DNA of 64,000 nt from Peribacillus frigoritolerans (GCF_001636405.1 NZ_KV440950.1:736001-800000), one strand, 5' to 3'; positions 18,151 to 27,792 are shown, counted from the first letter of the stretch. The notes: generated by a model not told the origin, from the sequence alone. Program-made: numbers and translations.

Positions 18151-18560
18151 CCTCAGGACGTAAGTGCCGGATGGTAAACACCGAATTTCGGATTCTATAC
18201 TAAAAAGGGTCCGGAATTCGGGTATAAAGAAATGGGTACTAACTGATTCAAGCTTTTGTTAAATCCCCCCCTTAACCTAAAATAAAATAATAATAAACCA
18301 TTATTTGGAATATAGCACAAAATAGGTAAAAAATAATCGTCATTTGGAATCATTTTACTGCTATAATTCATCCGTCAATGGAATTAGATAGGAAATCCTC
18401 CCCTCGTAGGATTTTAGTTTTATGGATTAAAGTGAAAATACTTTTAAAAAAACAACATTCATCAATAAACTTCTGAATAGTATGCGGCACCCAAGTAAAA
18501 GGGTGCTGCTTTTCTTATTTTTTGGTAATAAACTGATAATATGGAAAAGGGGTGGCAAAT
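18151..18560. other. Gap after yvrJ: imperfect inverted repeat and an orphan terminator
   Basis: An imperfect inverted repeat at about 18190-18223 (ACCGAATTTCGGA versus CCGGAATTCGGGT) may end the yvrJ transcript. A much better terminator at 18484-18517 has no gene directly before it. The bases between are AT-rich with no frame that looks coding. Confidence 0.55.
18484..18517 (+). terminator. Orphan terminator
   Basis: GCGGCACCC / GGGTGCTGC, 8-nt loop, followed by a T-rich run. It lies about 330 nt after yvrJ and 40 nt before the next gene, so it may end a small RNA or a long yvrJ transcript. Confidence 0.8.
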
Positions 18561-19379
18561 TTGAAAAATGAACAGCTGGAAGATATTCGGATCCTGCAGC
18601 AAGAATGTGAACGGGAAGGTTTTACGTTAAAACTGAATTGGGAAACGCTTCGCAGTCGAAATGGTGTTCATAAGAATGATTTTCTCCACTATGATGGATT
18701 GAAGCTTGTTGGTTTTCTTGGTCTTTACGATTTTGGAAACAAAGCGGAGATGTGCGGGATGGTGCATCCCGACTACCGGAGGCAAGGCATTTTTACTAAG
18801 CTGCTGGAAGAGGCGATAAGGAGTGCCGTGGAGCGCAACTATAAGGTGATTCTCTTGAACTCACCCGCTCAATCACATTCTGGGACAGAATTTTTGAAAC
18901 AGCTCCCATGTGAGTTTGCTTTTTCAGAGTTTCAAATGAAGTGGTCCGAAACGGAGCTTGATGATTATGATGATGCAGTCGTTCGCCCTTCACGGAGAGA
19001 TGATGAGGAAACGGAAATTCAGCTGGATATTCAATGTTTCCATTTTACGAAACGAGAGGCGAAGGATTATTATCAGCGCATCCTATATGAGGATACTCTG
19101 AAAACCATGATGATTGAAAAGGGCGGCCGCCCAGTCGGTAAGATCCGTGTTGATCACTCAGGCGGGGAAGCGTGGATTTATGGATTTTCCATTTTGCCAA
19201 AATACCAGGGAAAAGGACTTGGAAGAAAGGCATTGAAAAAGGTTGTAGCCGAACAATGCCAGCTGGGATATGATATTTTTCTCGAGGTCGAGGCGACTAA
19301 TGAGCATGCGTTAAGACTCTATGAATCTTGTGGCTTCAAAACGATTCAAAGACAGGATTATTATCAATACAAAGGCTGA
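18561..19379 (+). CDS. Two-domain GNAT acetyltransferase
   Basis: 272 aa with two GNAT folds in tandem. The first (about 30-115) has MVHPDYRRQGIFTKLLEEAI. The second has the complete acetyl-CoA loop ILPKYQGKGLGRKALKKVV and ends with NEHALRLYESCGF. The second domain is probably the active one. It transfers acetyl from acetyl-CoA to an unknown amine. The TTG at 18561 follows AAGGGGTG at six nt; the GTG at 18552 lies inside that site. The DinB gene follows 41 nt downstream, so the two may be co-transcribed. Confidence 0.88.
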   Translation: MKNEQLEDIRILQQECEREGFTLKLNWETLRSRNGVHKNDFLHYDGLKLVGFLGLYDFGNKAEMCGMVHPDYRRQGIFTKLLEEAIRSAVERNYKVILLNSPAQSHSGTEFLKQLPCEFAFSEFQMKWSETELDDYDDAVVRPSRRDDEETEIQLDIQCFHFTKREAKDYYQRILYEDTLKTMMIEKGGRPVGKIRVDHSGGEAWIYGFSILPKYQGKGLGRKALKKVVAEQCQLGYDIFLEVEATNEHALRLYESCGFKTIQRQDYYQYKG

Positions 19380-19420
19380 AGGGGATTTGACGACAAAGAG
19401 TGTTAGGGGGGCTGGGAAGG

Positions 19421-19879
19421 ATGTTGACATTATTCGATTATAACTGGCAGGTGAGAAGGGAATGGATCAAGTGGTGCCGATCCTTACCGAATGAGGAGCT
19501 GAAACGGCAGCGTACGGGAGGAATGGGCAATATATTGCGGACACTTGCCCATATTATCGATGTCGAATACAGCTGGATCAGGGCCATACAAGGGAGGCCT
19601 GATGTCGCGATCGATTTGGACGCTTATGAAACGATCGGAAAAGTGGCGGATTTATCTAACCAATATCACTCAGAGGTCATGGACTATTTGAACTCGCATG
19701 CAATTGAAGAAGGGCATGGAATGGTTCAGCCATCCTGGATGGAGGGGACATATGAAAAAGGCAGGATATTGCGCCATCTCATAGCGCACGAAATTCACCA
19801 TATAGGCCAGCTGTCCATCTGGTCGAGGGAGATGGGCATCGAACCGGTATCCGCCAGTTTAATAGATCGGGATTTATAG
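19421..19879 (+). CDS. DinB/YfiT-like metal-binding protein
   Basis: 152 aa, four-helix DinB fold. The three metal-ligand histidines are visible as H in LAHIIDVEYSW and the pair in HEIHHIGQLS. DinB-like proteins in Bacillus include thiol (bacillithiol) transferases and damage-inducible proteins of unknown role. The ATG at 19421 follows GGGGGG nine nt upstream. It is probably in an operon with the GNAT gene. Confidence 0.88.
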   Translation: MLTLFDYNWQVRREWIKWCRSLPNEELKRQRTGGMGNILRTLAHIIDVEYSWIRAIQGRPDVAIDLDAYETIGKVADLSNQYHSEVMDYLNSHAIEEGHGMVQPSWMEGTYEKGRILRHLIAHEIHHIGQLSIWSREMGIEPVSASLIDRDL

Positions 19880-20195
19880 GTTTGCCGTTTTTAAAGGGTT
19901 TCCCTGAAAAAAAAGCGTAAGGAACATATTTGAAATCCATACGATGTTAGCAGGCTGGTTCATTTTCATGGGCCAGCTTTCTCTATCAGAGGACATTCTC
20001 CCTAAGGATACAAAGGGATTCTATGATGATTTATATACATGATTGAAGGTATATCGAACTAGGCACTTTGGATGGGAATCGATAAAAAGTACCATTTATT
20101 CAAAATTCGTAATATTACGGTAAATTTTGGCGATAATTCGACAAAATCATGATATATTATTCTAGCATTTTACAAAACTAGAAGGGTTGTGAAGT
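19880..20195. promoter_or_regulatory. Upstream region of the nucleotidase gene with a 12-bp palindrome
   Basis: GCTGG/CCAGC at about 19952-19978 may be a weak terminator for the DinB gene. CGTAATATTACG at 20108-20119 is a perfect palindrome in the expected promoter region. It resembles a Zur half-site pair but lacks the central base, so no regulator is assigned. No clear PhoP repeats were found. Confidence 0.4.
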
Positions 20196-23100
20196 ATGTC
20201 GTACAAGATGCATGTTAAGAAGATGCTCGCCCCGATTCTTGCTGTGAGTTTGATTACAGCGCCATTTACCGTACCGGGGGAGGCATCCGCCAAAGAGTCT
20301 AATAAGAAACCGGCCACGACTGAACCATTTATCATTTCAGCTCCTACTGTTCATTACTCAAAAGGCACCAAAGCGACTGTAACGGTCACACCGAAAAAGG
20401 GGAACAAAGGAAATGAAACCGTTGTCTTTCAATTAATGAATGGGACGAAGGTCATTTCACAATCAGCCGTTGAGGCGGATATTAAGTCGGCCCAAAAGTT
20501 CTCGGCGTACTTCAACTCATACAAATCGGGTTATTGGGTTAACGTATCGGTTGTCTCCAATTATAACGACCATACGAGTGACTTCGGCAAAAGCCTGGCA
20601 GCCTCCGTTTCGGATGCACCATTTGAACTAAGGGTCATGGAAACGACTGATATACACACCAATCTGGTGAGCTATGATTATTATAAGGATGCCGTATTGG
20701 ACTCCGTCGGCTTTTCCCGCACGGCATCTTTAATCAAACAGGCACGAAAAGAAGTGAAAAATAGCGTTTTAGTGGATAACGGCGACCTTATTCAAGGGAC
20801 CCCCCTAGGTACGTACAAAGCGAAAATAGCACCTCTTAAAAAGGGTGAAGTCCATCCCGTTTATAAAGCGATGAACTTGCTTGACTATGATGTGGCCACA
20901 TTTGGCAATCATGAATTCAATTATGGTTTATCTTATTTGGACGAGGCCATCAACGATGCGAACTTCCCTTACGTCAATGCCAATGTTTATAAAAAGGATA
21001 AAGACAATAATCCAAAGAATGATAAAAATAAATATGCTCCTTATAAAATCGTCACGAAGAAAGTGAAGGACATCAATGGAAAAGAAAAATCAGTAAAAAT
21101 AGGATACATTGGATTTGCCCCTCCGCAAATCATGGATTGGGATAAAGCGAATCTAGACGGTAAGGTCATGACAAAGGAAATCGTCACGACTGCAAAAAAA
21201 TATGTACCTGAAATGAAGAAAAAAGGCGCGGATGTCATCGTGGCCCTCACGCATTCCGGGTTTAATGGCGATACCAAGAATACCGAGGATGTCATCTATT
21301 CATTAAGCAAGGTATCCGGTATCAATGCCATCACGTTCTCCCACACGCATAAAGTCTTCCCGGCACAAGATGAGGCTTCTTTAGACAGCCTATTCAAAGA
21401 TAGCCAAGGAAAAGTCCTTGAAGGCGTGGATAATAAAAAGGGTACCATCAATGGTGTACCAGCCGTTCAAGCAGGATATGGCGGCAGTAATCTCGGGATC
21501 ATCGATCTTGATATCCAAAATATCAAGGGGAAATGGAAAGTCGTGAATTCCGAGTCATCAACACGGGCAATCAACGACAAAATAACAGGAAAAAAAGCGG
21601 CTGAAGATGCAGCTGTCGTCAAAGCCGTGAAGAAGGAACACGAAGGAACGATAAAGTATGTTAACACGCCAATCGGAACGACTACAGCTCCAATTCATAG
21701 TTATTTCGCCCTTGTGCAAGACGATCCTTCCGTACAGGTCGTGACGAGCGCACAGAAATGGTATGTAGAAAAATACATTCAAAGCAACCGCCCTGAATAC
21801 AAAGACCTGCCCATCCTCTCTGTAGGAGCACCATTCAAAGCGGGGCGCAATGGCGTCGAGGAATTCACGGAAATCAAGGAAGGCGGACTGACCATCCGCA
21901 GCGCCGGTGATTTATATTTATACGATAATACCTTGAAGGCAATCAAGATCAAAGGGTCCGTGGTTAAAGAGTGGCTTGAGATGTCTGCCGGGAAATATAA
22001 TACGATCGATCCTGCCAAGTCTGAGGAACAGGAGCTGCTTAATGGAAAGTTTGCCGTCTATAATTTTGATGTGATTGACGGTGTCACTTACCAAATCGAT
22101 GTCACCAAGGCTCCGCGCTATGATGAAAAAGGGATAAAAGTGTCGGATTCAAGCAGGATTGCAGATTTGAAATATAATGGTGAACCAGTGGACCCGAATC
22201 AAGATTTCATCGTCGTGACGAATAATTACCGTGCTTCGGGCGGGGGGAACTTCCCAGGAGTCAAGGGCAGCGAATATGTGGTTGACTCTACGGATGAAAA
22301 TCGCCAGATCTTGATGGATTACATCACACAAGAGGGTAAGATCAATCCAACCGCTGATAATAACTGGTCGATAGCACCGATTTCAGGCAAGGTGAACGTT
22401 ACTTTCACCTCATCGCCTAAAGGTGCGGAATATTTAAAGGAAGACAGCCCGATTTCCTATACAGGCAAAAAGGATGATAAAGGCTTTGGCATTTACAAAT
22501 ACAATTTGGGAAAAGAAAACGTTAAGGTGCAACTGCTCGGGATCAATGATCTTCACGGCCAGCTTGATACCACCTCCGATTTCGGCGGCATCAAACAAGG
22601 GCGTGCAGATTATTTAGCCGCGCACTTGAAGCAGCGTAAAGCTGAAAACCCTGAAAATACTCTTTTACTTTCGGCAGGGGATGCCGTTGGGGCAAGTGCA
22701 CCCGTTTCTTCTTTGATCCAGGATAAACCGACGCTTCAGTTTTTGAATAATATGAAATTCGATGTCGGAACTGTCGGGAACCATGAGTTCGACAAAGGGG
22801 TAGAAACCTTGATGGCTCAGATCAATGGCGGAAAGTCGCCAACATCCGAAGTGGTATTCGATAAATTGAACTTTCCATATGTAGTGGCCAATGTCGTATA
22901 TAAAGACACGAAAAAACCGATTTTGGACCCTTACGTCATAAAAAAGGCCGGCGGGGTTGATATTGGGTTCATAGGTGTAGTCACGAATGCAACACCTCAA
23001 AAAGTAAGTCCGGATGGCATTAAGAATGTGGAATTCATAGAACAGGCACCTGCCGTAAATAAGGCGGTTAGTGAGTTGAAAGGTAAAGGCGTCAAAGCGA

Positions 23101-24014
23101 TCGTGATCATTTCACATGACCCGGGCACGGAAAAGGAAGGGGTCATCACAGGCGAAGTGGCTAATCTTGCTAATGCCGTGGATGATGAAGTGGATGTGAT
23201 CTTAGCCGGAGATAATCATGCAAAGGTCAATAACTATGTCGATAATAAATTGATCGTACAAGCTTACTCTTATGGAACGGCTTTTGAAGATGTGGATTTG
23301 GAAATCGATCCAAGCACAAAGGATATTGTCAAAAAGTCAGCTGAGATTGTTACGGTTACACAAGATGGCATCACACCGGATGCCGGGACGACGAAATTCA
23401 TCAGCGACTACCTGGACATGTTCCCCGAGCTGAAAGCTCCGCTTGGGACAACGGACGAGAAAATTTTAAGAACCAATGCCTATACGCAGGAAACGGGCCT
23501 TGGAAATTTAATTGCCGATTCAATGAAGGCCGATTTGAACTCCGATTTTGCCTTCATGAATCCAGGCGGAATCCGTGCAGATATTCCAAAGGGAGAAGTC
23601 ACTTTTTCCGATTTAGCGAAAATCCAGCCGTTCGGAAACGTATTGGTTAAGCTGGAATTGACTGGAGCGGAAGTGAAAACGCTGCTTCAACAGCAATGGA
23701 TCGTGGAAGGATCTCCGAAAACTTTGCAAATTTCTGGACTGAACTATACAGCCGACTTCAGTAAACCTGTCACGGAGCGTGTCACCTTATTGAAGAAAGC
23801 GGACGGAACACCGATCAAGGATACCGAAACATACACGGTGGCCGTCAATGATTTCATGGCAAGCGGCGGTGATAACTATACCGTCCTGAAAGGAAAAGAG
23901 CGTGTGTTTGGACATGCAGACCTGGAAGCATTCGTTAACTATGTGAAAGAGACCTTTAAAGGCGGAAAGATCACCGCAGGAATTGAAGGCAGAATTACGA
24001 ATATCAATAATTAG
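20196..24014 (+). CDS. yfkN: Secreted bifunctional 2',3'-cyclic phosphodiesterase / 5'-nucleotidase, YfkN-like
   Basis: 1272-aa exported enzyme that releases phosphate from nucleotides. Layout: signal peptide ending near GEASA (about residue 32), a beta-rich segment (about 40-140), then metallophosphatase 1 from METTDIHTNL (about 145) with DNGDLIQG and FGNHEFNYG and its 5'-nucleotidase C domain. A second full module starts at about 776 (INDLHGQLD, SAGDAVGAS, VGNHEFDKG) and ends in a second C domain with ASGGDNYTV. This two-module design is that of B. subtilis YfkN (about 1460 aa). Unlike YfkN it ends GRITNINN with no LPxT-type sorting signal, so it is probably released. Strong start: GAAGGGTTGTG then ATG. 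Confidence 0.92.
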   Translation: MSYKMHVKKMLAPILAVSLITAPFTVPGEASAKESNKKPATTEPFIISAPTVHYSKGTKATVTVTPKKGNKGNETVVFQLMNGTKVISQSAVEADIKSAQKFSAYFNSYKSGYWVNVSVVSNYNDHTSDFGKSLAASVSDAPFELRVMETTDIHTNLVSYDYYKDAVLDSVGFSRTASLIKQARKEVKNSVLVDNGDLIQGTPLGTYKAKIAPLKKGEVHPVYKAMNLLDYDVATFGNHEFNYGLSYLDEAINDANFPYVNANVYKKDKDNNPKNDKNKYAPYKIVTKKVKDINGKEKSVKIGYIGFAPPQIMDWDKANLDGKVMTKEIVTTAKKYVPEMKKKGADVIVALTHSGFNGDTKNTEDVIYSLSKVSGINAITFSHTHKVFPAQDEASLDSLFKDSQGKVLEGVDNKKGTINGVPAVQAGYGGSNLGIIDLDIQNIKGKWKVVNSESSTRAINDKITGKKAAEDAAVVKAVKKEHEGTIKYVNTPIGTTTAPIHSYFALVQDDPSVQVVTSAQKWYVEKYIQSNRPEYKDLPILSVGAPFKAGRNGVEEFTEIKEGGLTIRSAGDLYLYDNTLKAIKIKGSVVKEWLEMSAGKYNTIDPAKSEEQELLNGKFAVYNFDVIDGVTYQIDVTKAPRYDEKGIKVSDSSRIADLKYNGEPVDPNQDFIVVTNNYRASGGGNFPGVKGSEYVVDSTDENRQILMDYITQEGKINPTADNNWSIAPISGKVNVTFTSSPKGAEYLKEDSPISYTGKKDDKGFGIYKYNLGKENVKVQLLGINDLHGQLDTTSDFGGIKQGRADYLAAHLKQRKAENPENTLLLSAGDAVGASAPVSSLIQDKPTLQFLNNMKFDVGTVGNHEFDKGVETLMAQINGGKSPTSEVVFDKLNFPYVVANVVYKDTKKPILDPYVIKKAGGVDIGFIGVVTNATPQKVSPDGIKNVEFIEQAPAVNKAVSELKGKGVKAIVIISHDPGTEKEGVITGEVANLANAVDDEVDVILAGDNHAKVNNYVDNKLIVQAYSYGTAFEDVDLEIDPSTKDIVKKSAEIVTVTQDGITPDAGTTKFISDYLDMFPELKAPLGTTDEKILRTNAYTQETGLGNLIADSMKADLNSDFAFMNPGGIRADIPKGEVTFSDLAKIQPFGNVLVKLELTGAEVKTLLQQQWIVEGSPKTLQISGLNYTADFSKPVTERVTLLKKADGTPIKDTETYTVAVNDFMASGGDNYTVLKGKERVFGHADLEAFVNYVKETFKGGKITAGIEGRITNINN

Positions 24015-24020
24015 TTGAGG

Positions 24021-24125
24021 TTTACTCGTGAAAATAGCACATTTACTCGTGAGTTTAGCGGGTTTACTCGTGAAAATTGAGCAATTACTCGTGAGTTTTC
24101 AACTTTTACTTGTGAAACTCTAAAG
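24021..24125. repeat. 21-bp tandem repeat, five units
   Basis: Five units start at 24021, 24042, 24063, 24084 and 24105 with core TTTACTCGTGA. Alternate units differ after the core (GAAAA versus GAGTTT), giving an A-B-A-B-A order. The array follows the yfkN stop codon and runs into its terminator. A TGA inside unit three argues against coding. Confidence 0.88.
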
Positions 24126-24159
24126 GGAGCGCTCCTTAATATAAGGGGCGCTCTTTTTT
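24122..24159 (+). terminator. Terminator of yfkN
   Basis: GGAGCGC/GCGCTC outer arms with an inner CCTTA/TAAGG pairing, then six T. Confidence 0.85.
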
Positions 24160-24163
24160 GTGA

Positions 24164-24621
24164 TTAATAGTTTCTAAAAATGGAAAATTTCAATCTAAAT
24201 AGCAAGGTGACCCATGCTATATAGGGAATCATTGCTAAACCTGATGTACGGTCTATTTTATAAAACTCGAATGCCGTCACTGTTATCAAGTTCAGCAGTG
24301 CAGCCATTTCAATAAAGGCTGTTCCGCTCAAGCCACATGTGAAGAATAAAAAAGACCATAAGAAATTCAACCCTAGTTGAGTTTCATGGAGGAGTTCAGC
24401 GGACTTCGATTCTTTTTCTTTGGATGCAATACGATATTTCGCTATTCCCATAATCGTATAAAGGCTGGCCAAGCAACGGGGAAAGTCCAGGAAGGAGGAG
24501 CAAAAGCAGGTTTCTTGAGTTTGTCATAAATTTCTTTTGAATTCCTTGTGGCGAATATCCCCACAGGTGAACCTCCGACGACAGGTACCAACACACTTTT
24601 AGCCAATTTTCCGTAGTTCAT
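24164..24621 (-). pseudogene. tspO: tspO (TspO/MBR family) with frameshift
   Basis: Membrane tryptophan-rich sensory protein family (porphyrin binding). The first part reads MNYGKLAKSVLVPVVGG to KPAFAPPSWTFPVAW, the family's conserved first loop and helix. The frame then breaks; one nucleotide appears to be missing near 24463-24470. The next frame continues LYTIMGIAKYRI, NFLWSFLFFTCG and FEFYKIDRTSGLAMIPYIAWVTL to a normal C-terminus. The ATG at 24621 has AAGAGG upstream. All other sequence looks intact, so this is either a young pseudogene or a base error. Confidence 0.85.
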
Positions 24622-24754
24622 AATGCAATCCTCTTCTTTCTTCATTTCTTATACCTTTACTTTCGCACCTGAAAATAAAACATCCCCTTTAATCAAGAAG
24701 TGTAACTTTCTTCCAAACTTTACGTCGGTACTATTAAGAAAAGGGGGAATACCG

Positions 24755-25618
24755 ATGAACCGTAAAACAATGATGCTAATGTTCAGTTTGTTCCTTTTAC
24801 TTGCTGGATGCAGCAGTAACGAAAAAGATGATTCAGCATCGGAATCACAGGATGAAAAGGCGGAAAGTAAAATGGACGCTTCCATTTCCGGGAATAAGGT
24901 GCAGGAAGAAGCAGCGGAAAAGGAAGGGATGACGGATGAAAGAAAGGTCATCCATCAGGCCCAGCTTGAGTTGAAGGTGAAGAACCTTGAAAAGGCTCAA
25001 ATGAAGATTGAGAATAAGGCGGCTGGATATGGCGGATATGTTGTTGAGTCCAATGTATACAGGGAAGATGAAGAACTGGTGGAAGGAACGATCACTGTTC
25101 GGGTCCCTGAAGCCCATTTTCAGGATTTTCTAACCGATAGCGAGGGCGAGGCTTCAGAAGTGGTCGGAAGGAATGTGACAGGACAGGATGTAACGGAGCA
25201 ATATGTGGATCTTAAAGCAAGGTTGAAGTCAAAGAGGGCAGTGGAGGAAAGGTTACTTGCATTCATGAAGGATGCTGAGAAGACGGAAGATTTGCTGAAA
25301 ATATCATCCGATCTTGCCGTGGTGCAAGAAGAAATAGAGCAGCTGACCGGGCAAATGAAGTATCTTGAAAACCAGACCTCATATTCGACGGTCACCATTA
25401 CGTTATCACAGGACAGGATAGTTGTGCCGGGCATTGATAATAAGGAATTGAATACATGGGAGAGGACAAAGAAACAACTTGCAACGAGTGCGAATCTATT
25501 ACTTAAAGCGGGTTCAGGAATCATTGTTTTTGTAATCGGAAACTTGCCGATACTCATTATTTTAGGCGGAGCTGGTGCGGTGGTCCATTGGGTGATCAAA
25601 AGAAGGGGTAAAAGGTGA
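24755..25618 (+). CDS. DUF4349 lipoprotein
   Basis: 287 aa. Signal peptide with lipobox LLAGC (Cys about residue 20), an acidic linker, then the DUF4349 domain. That domain has VIHQAQLELKVKNLEKAQ, YGGYVVESNVYRED, a coiled coil around DLLKISSDLAVVQEEIEQLTGQMKYLENQ, and a C-terminal membrane helix (about 250-272) with a basic tail RRGKR. It is thus anchored by lipid and helix at the outer face. Role unknown. The ATG at 24755 has AAGGGGG at seven nt. Confidence 0.9.
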   Translation: MNRKTMMLMFSLFLLLAGCSSNEKDDSASESQDEKAESKMDASISGNKVQEEAAEKEGMTDERKVIHQAQLELKVKNLEKAQMKIENKAAGYGGYVVESNVYREDEELVEGTITVRVPEAHFQDFLTDSEGEASEVVGRNVTGQDVTEQYVDLKARLKSKRAVEERLLAFMKDAEKTEDLLKISSDLAVVQEEIEQLTGQMKYLENQTSYSTVTITLSQDRIVVPGIDNKELNTWERTKKQLATSANLLLKAGSGIIVFVIGNLPILIILGGAGAVVHWVIKRRGKR

Positions 25619-25629
25619 AGGCAAGAAAT

Positions 25630-25658
25630 AGAGGGTGCCAATTAGATTGGCACCCTCT
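25630..25658. terminator. Hairpin between convergent lipoprotein and permease genes
   Basis: Perfect arms AGAGGGTGCCAAT / ATTGGCACCCTCT with a 3-nt loop. The T tract is modest on both strands. Confidence 0.85.
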
Positions 25659-25663
25659 GGCAT

Positions 25664-27031
25664 TTATCTTTTCCGTTTATGCAAGCCGGTCACATAATAC
25701 AGGACTACCAACAGTAAGATCCAAATCGGACCAACGATTAGAGCGATTCTTGTATCTGCTGAAAAACCGAGTACGATCATTACGAATACTAAAAAGGCTA
25801 AAGTGAAATAAGAAGTCAATGGGAAAAGAGGCATCTTGTAAGATAAGCCTTGTTTTTCTCCCTGACTCATTTTTCGTCTAGACATAATCTGTGTGACAAG
25901 TATCGTTCCCCATGTCCAGAGGGCGCCGAATGTAGCGACACTTGTGACGTAAGTGAAAACTTTATCGGCTTCCATGTAGTTAAGGTAAACGCCGAAAAGA
26001 AGTACGATAGCCGAAACGATAATGGCAACGCCAGGAACGCCTGACTTTGTTGTACGTTCGAAACTTTTTGGTGATTCACCTTGCTGTGCCAGGTTGAATA
26101 ACATTCTTCCTGTACTGAAGATCCCGCTGTTACAAGATGAAAGGGCTGCTGTCAGTACGACAAACTGAATGATTCCTGCTGCGCCTGGTATACCGATTTT
26201 ATCAAACATCATAACGAATGGGCTGTTTTCTCCATTCATTTCATCCCATGGAGTGATTGATAAAATGACCGTCAGAGCTAAAACGTAAAAAAGTAAAATC
26301 CGATAAAAAACGGTATCGATGGCTCTTTTTAAAGATTTTTCAGGGTTTTTAACTTCACCTGCGGTTACACCGAGCATTTCAATTCCCAAATAGGCGAACA
26401 TGACCATTTGGAACGAGAGGATGACTCCAGAAATCCCATTAGGGAAAAATCCACCATTTTCAACAAGGTTGCCGAAACCGACCGCGATTCCGCCGTTCCC
26501 CAAACCAAAGATGATCATTCCGAAGCCAAGGACAATCATCAGGATGATCGTTACGATTTTAATGAGGGCGAACCAAAACTCCAATTCACCGTAAGCTTTT
26601 ACAGCAAGAAAGTTAATCGTTGTCATGATGGCAAGTGCGGCTAACGCCCAAGCCCATTGCGGAGTATCAGGGAACCAAAATTGCATGTAGATTCCGACTG
26701 CCGTAATTTCGGCCATACAGGTGGCGATCCAAACGAACCAGTAATTCCATCCGGTAATATATCCGGCAAGAGGACCGACAAATTCGCTTGCGTAGCGGCT
26801 GAAGGAGCCTGCGACTGGATTTTTTATTGCCATTTCACCTAGTGCACGCATGATAAGATAGATCATAAGTCCGCCAATGGCATAAGAAATGATGATTGCT
26901 GGACCGGCTAATTTAATCGCGGATGCCGAGCCGAGAAATAAACCGACTCCAATGGCTGCGCCAAGAGACATTAATGCGATATGTCTTTCTTCCAAACCTC
27001 TATGTAGTTGAGATTCTTTGGAGTTTTGCAT
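25664..27031 (-). CDS. Amino acid permease, APC superfamily (AAT family)
   Basis: 455 aa, 12 helices. Start LHRGLEERHIALMSLGAAIGVGLFLGSASAI is the AAT-family signature of proline, histidine, threonine and D-alanine permeases (YbxG, YtnA, HutM, AapA). MVMFAYLGIEMLGVTAGEVKNPEKSLKRAI and LSSCNSGIFSTGRMLFNLAQQG follow. The substrate cannot be told from the sequence. No T-box or riboswitch was seen upstream; the region before the start is simply AT-rich. Confidence 0.88.
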   Translation of the reverse strand: MQNSKESQLHRGLEERHIALMSLGAAIGVGLFLGSASAIKLAGPAIIISYAIGGLMIYLIMRALGEMAIKNPVAGSFSRYASEFVGPLAGYITGWNYWFVWIATCMAEITAVGIYMQFWFPDTPQWAWALAALAIMTTINFLAVKAYGELEFWFALIKIVTIILMIVLGFGMIIFGLGNGGIAVGFGNLVENGGFFPNGISGVILSFQMVMFAYLGIEMLGVTAGEVKNPEKSLKRAIDTVFYRILLFYVLALTVILSITPWDEMNGENSPFVMMFDKIGIPGAAGIIQFVVLTAALSSCNSGIFSTGRMLFNLAQQGESPKSFERTTKSGVPGVAIIVSAIVLLFGVYLNYMEADKVFTYVTSVATFGALWTWGTILVTQIMSRRKMSQGEKQGLSYKMPLFPLTSYFTLAFLVFVMIVLGFSADTRIALIVGPIWILLLVVLYYVTGLHKRKR

Positions 27032-27327
27032 AATTTTCCCCTTTTCTATGTTGGAGTTTAATTTTCTCTATCTAGCATTTTATCACTAGTAGAGGAGAAT
27101 ACATATTATTTATTGATTTTTCACATAATATTACAACTAAATAATATATTTTAATAGGATGAATGTAAAGCAAAAAATGAAAACGCTTACTACAGGAGTG
27201 CTCCCGTGTTTTTTCTCGTATAATAATTTTTCGAAACTATTTATAATGCTATACAAACAAAATATAATTATGTGATTTTTCAAAAGATTTAGACATTTAA
27301 AAGTGGAAAAGCTGTGGTTTAGTTTCA
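27032..27327. other. AT-rich gap, nothing recognised
   Basis: The permease promoter must lie near its 5' end. The 71-codon minus-strand frame at 27137-27352 has no ribosome site and odd composition, and is treated as chance. Confidence 0.5.
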
Positions 27328-27792
27328 TCATTGCCAGATGGCGGAGGCCCATTCAGGATGATCAATGAAAGGATTGCGATTATGCTGATATTGATTATAA
27401 ATGATCTCATTTCGGTTACGCTCGAAGGCATCTACAGAATCCTGTTCATTCCACTCCAGTAAGACAGCCAATTTACCATGATAAGGGGCGGTGCCATTGT
27501 TCACTTGATTATTCAGCTCTAAATTAACTTCCCCTGCATCACCCTCGTAACGAACCGCCATATAAAACAGCATCCGGGCGACATCACCTTTGACGCTATC
27601 GCGAGGTTCCCACGAATCAGAATCATAGTAATTTCCTGTCGCTTCGGTATGTTCAGAGCCTCCATTATCAAAGTCCAGGTTGTTTCTTGTACTGTTGACG
27701 GAGGCATCAATAGGGCGAAGGTGGTTCATGCTTTGTGAACATGTGATTCCTCCATAATTCGATTCATGACCATTTCCAGAGAAATTGGCATG
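27328..27792 (-). pseudogene. 5'-truncated extracellular nuclease (endonuclease I family, YurI/Bsn-like)
   Basis: The C-terminal half is excellent: MNHLRPIDASVNSTRNNLDFDNGG, GNYYDSDSWEPRDSVKGDVARMLFYMAVRYEGD, YHGKLAVLLEWNEQDSV and HNRNPFIDHPEW. All match the secreted B. subtilis ribonuclease YurI (288 aa). The frame continues upstream as HANFSGNGHESNYGG without a start codon and ends at a stop near 27830. The signal peptide and the conserved REHVW region are gone. About 155 of 288 residues remain, so secretion and probably catalysis are lost. Confidence 0.85.

Noticed and set aside
24021-24125. Heptapeptide repeat FTREnSx as a coding extension of yfkN
   Set aside because: In frame by chance (one in three); a TAG precedes it and a TGA interrupts unit three.
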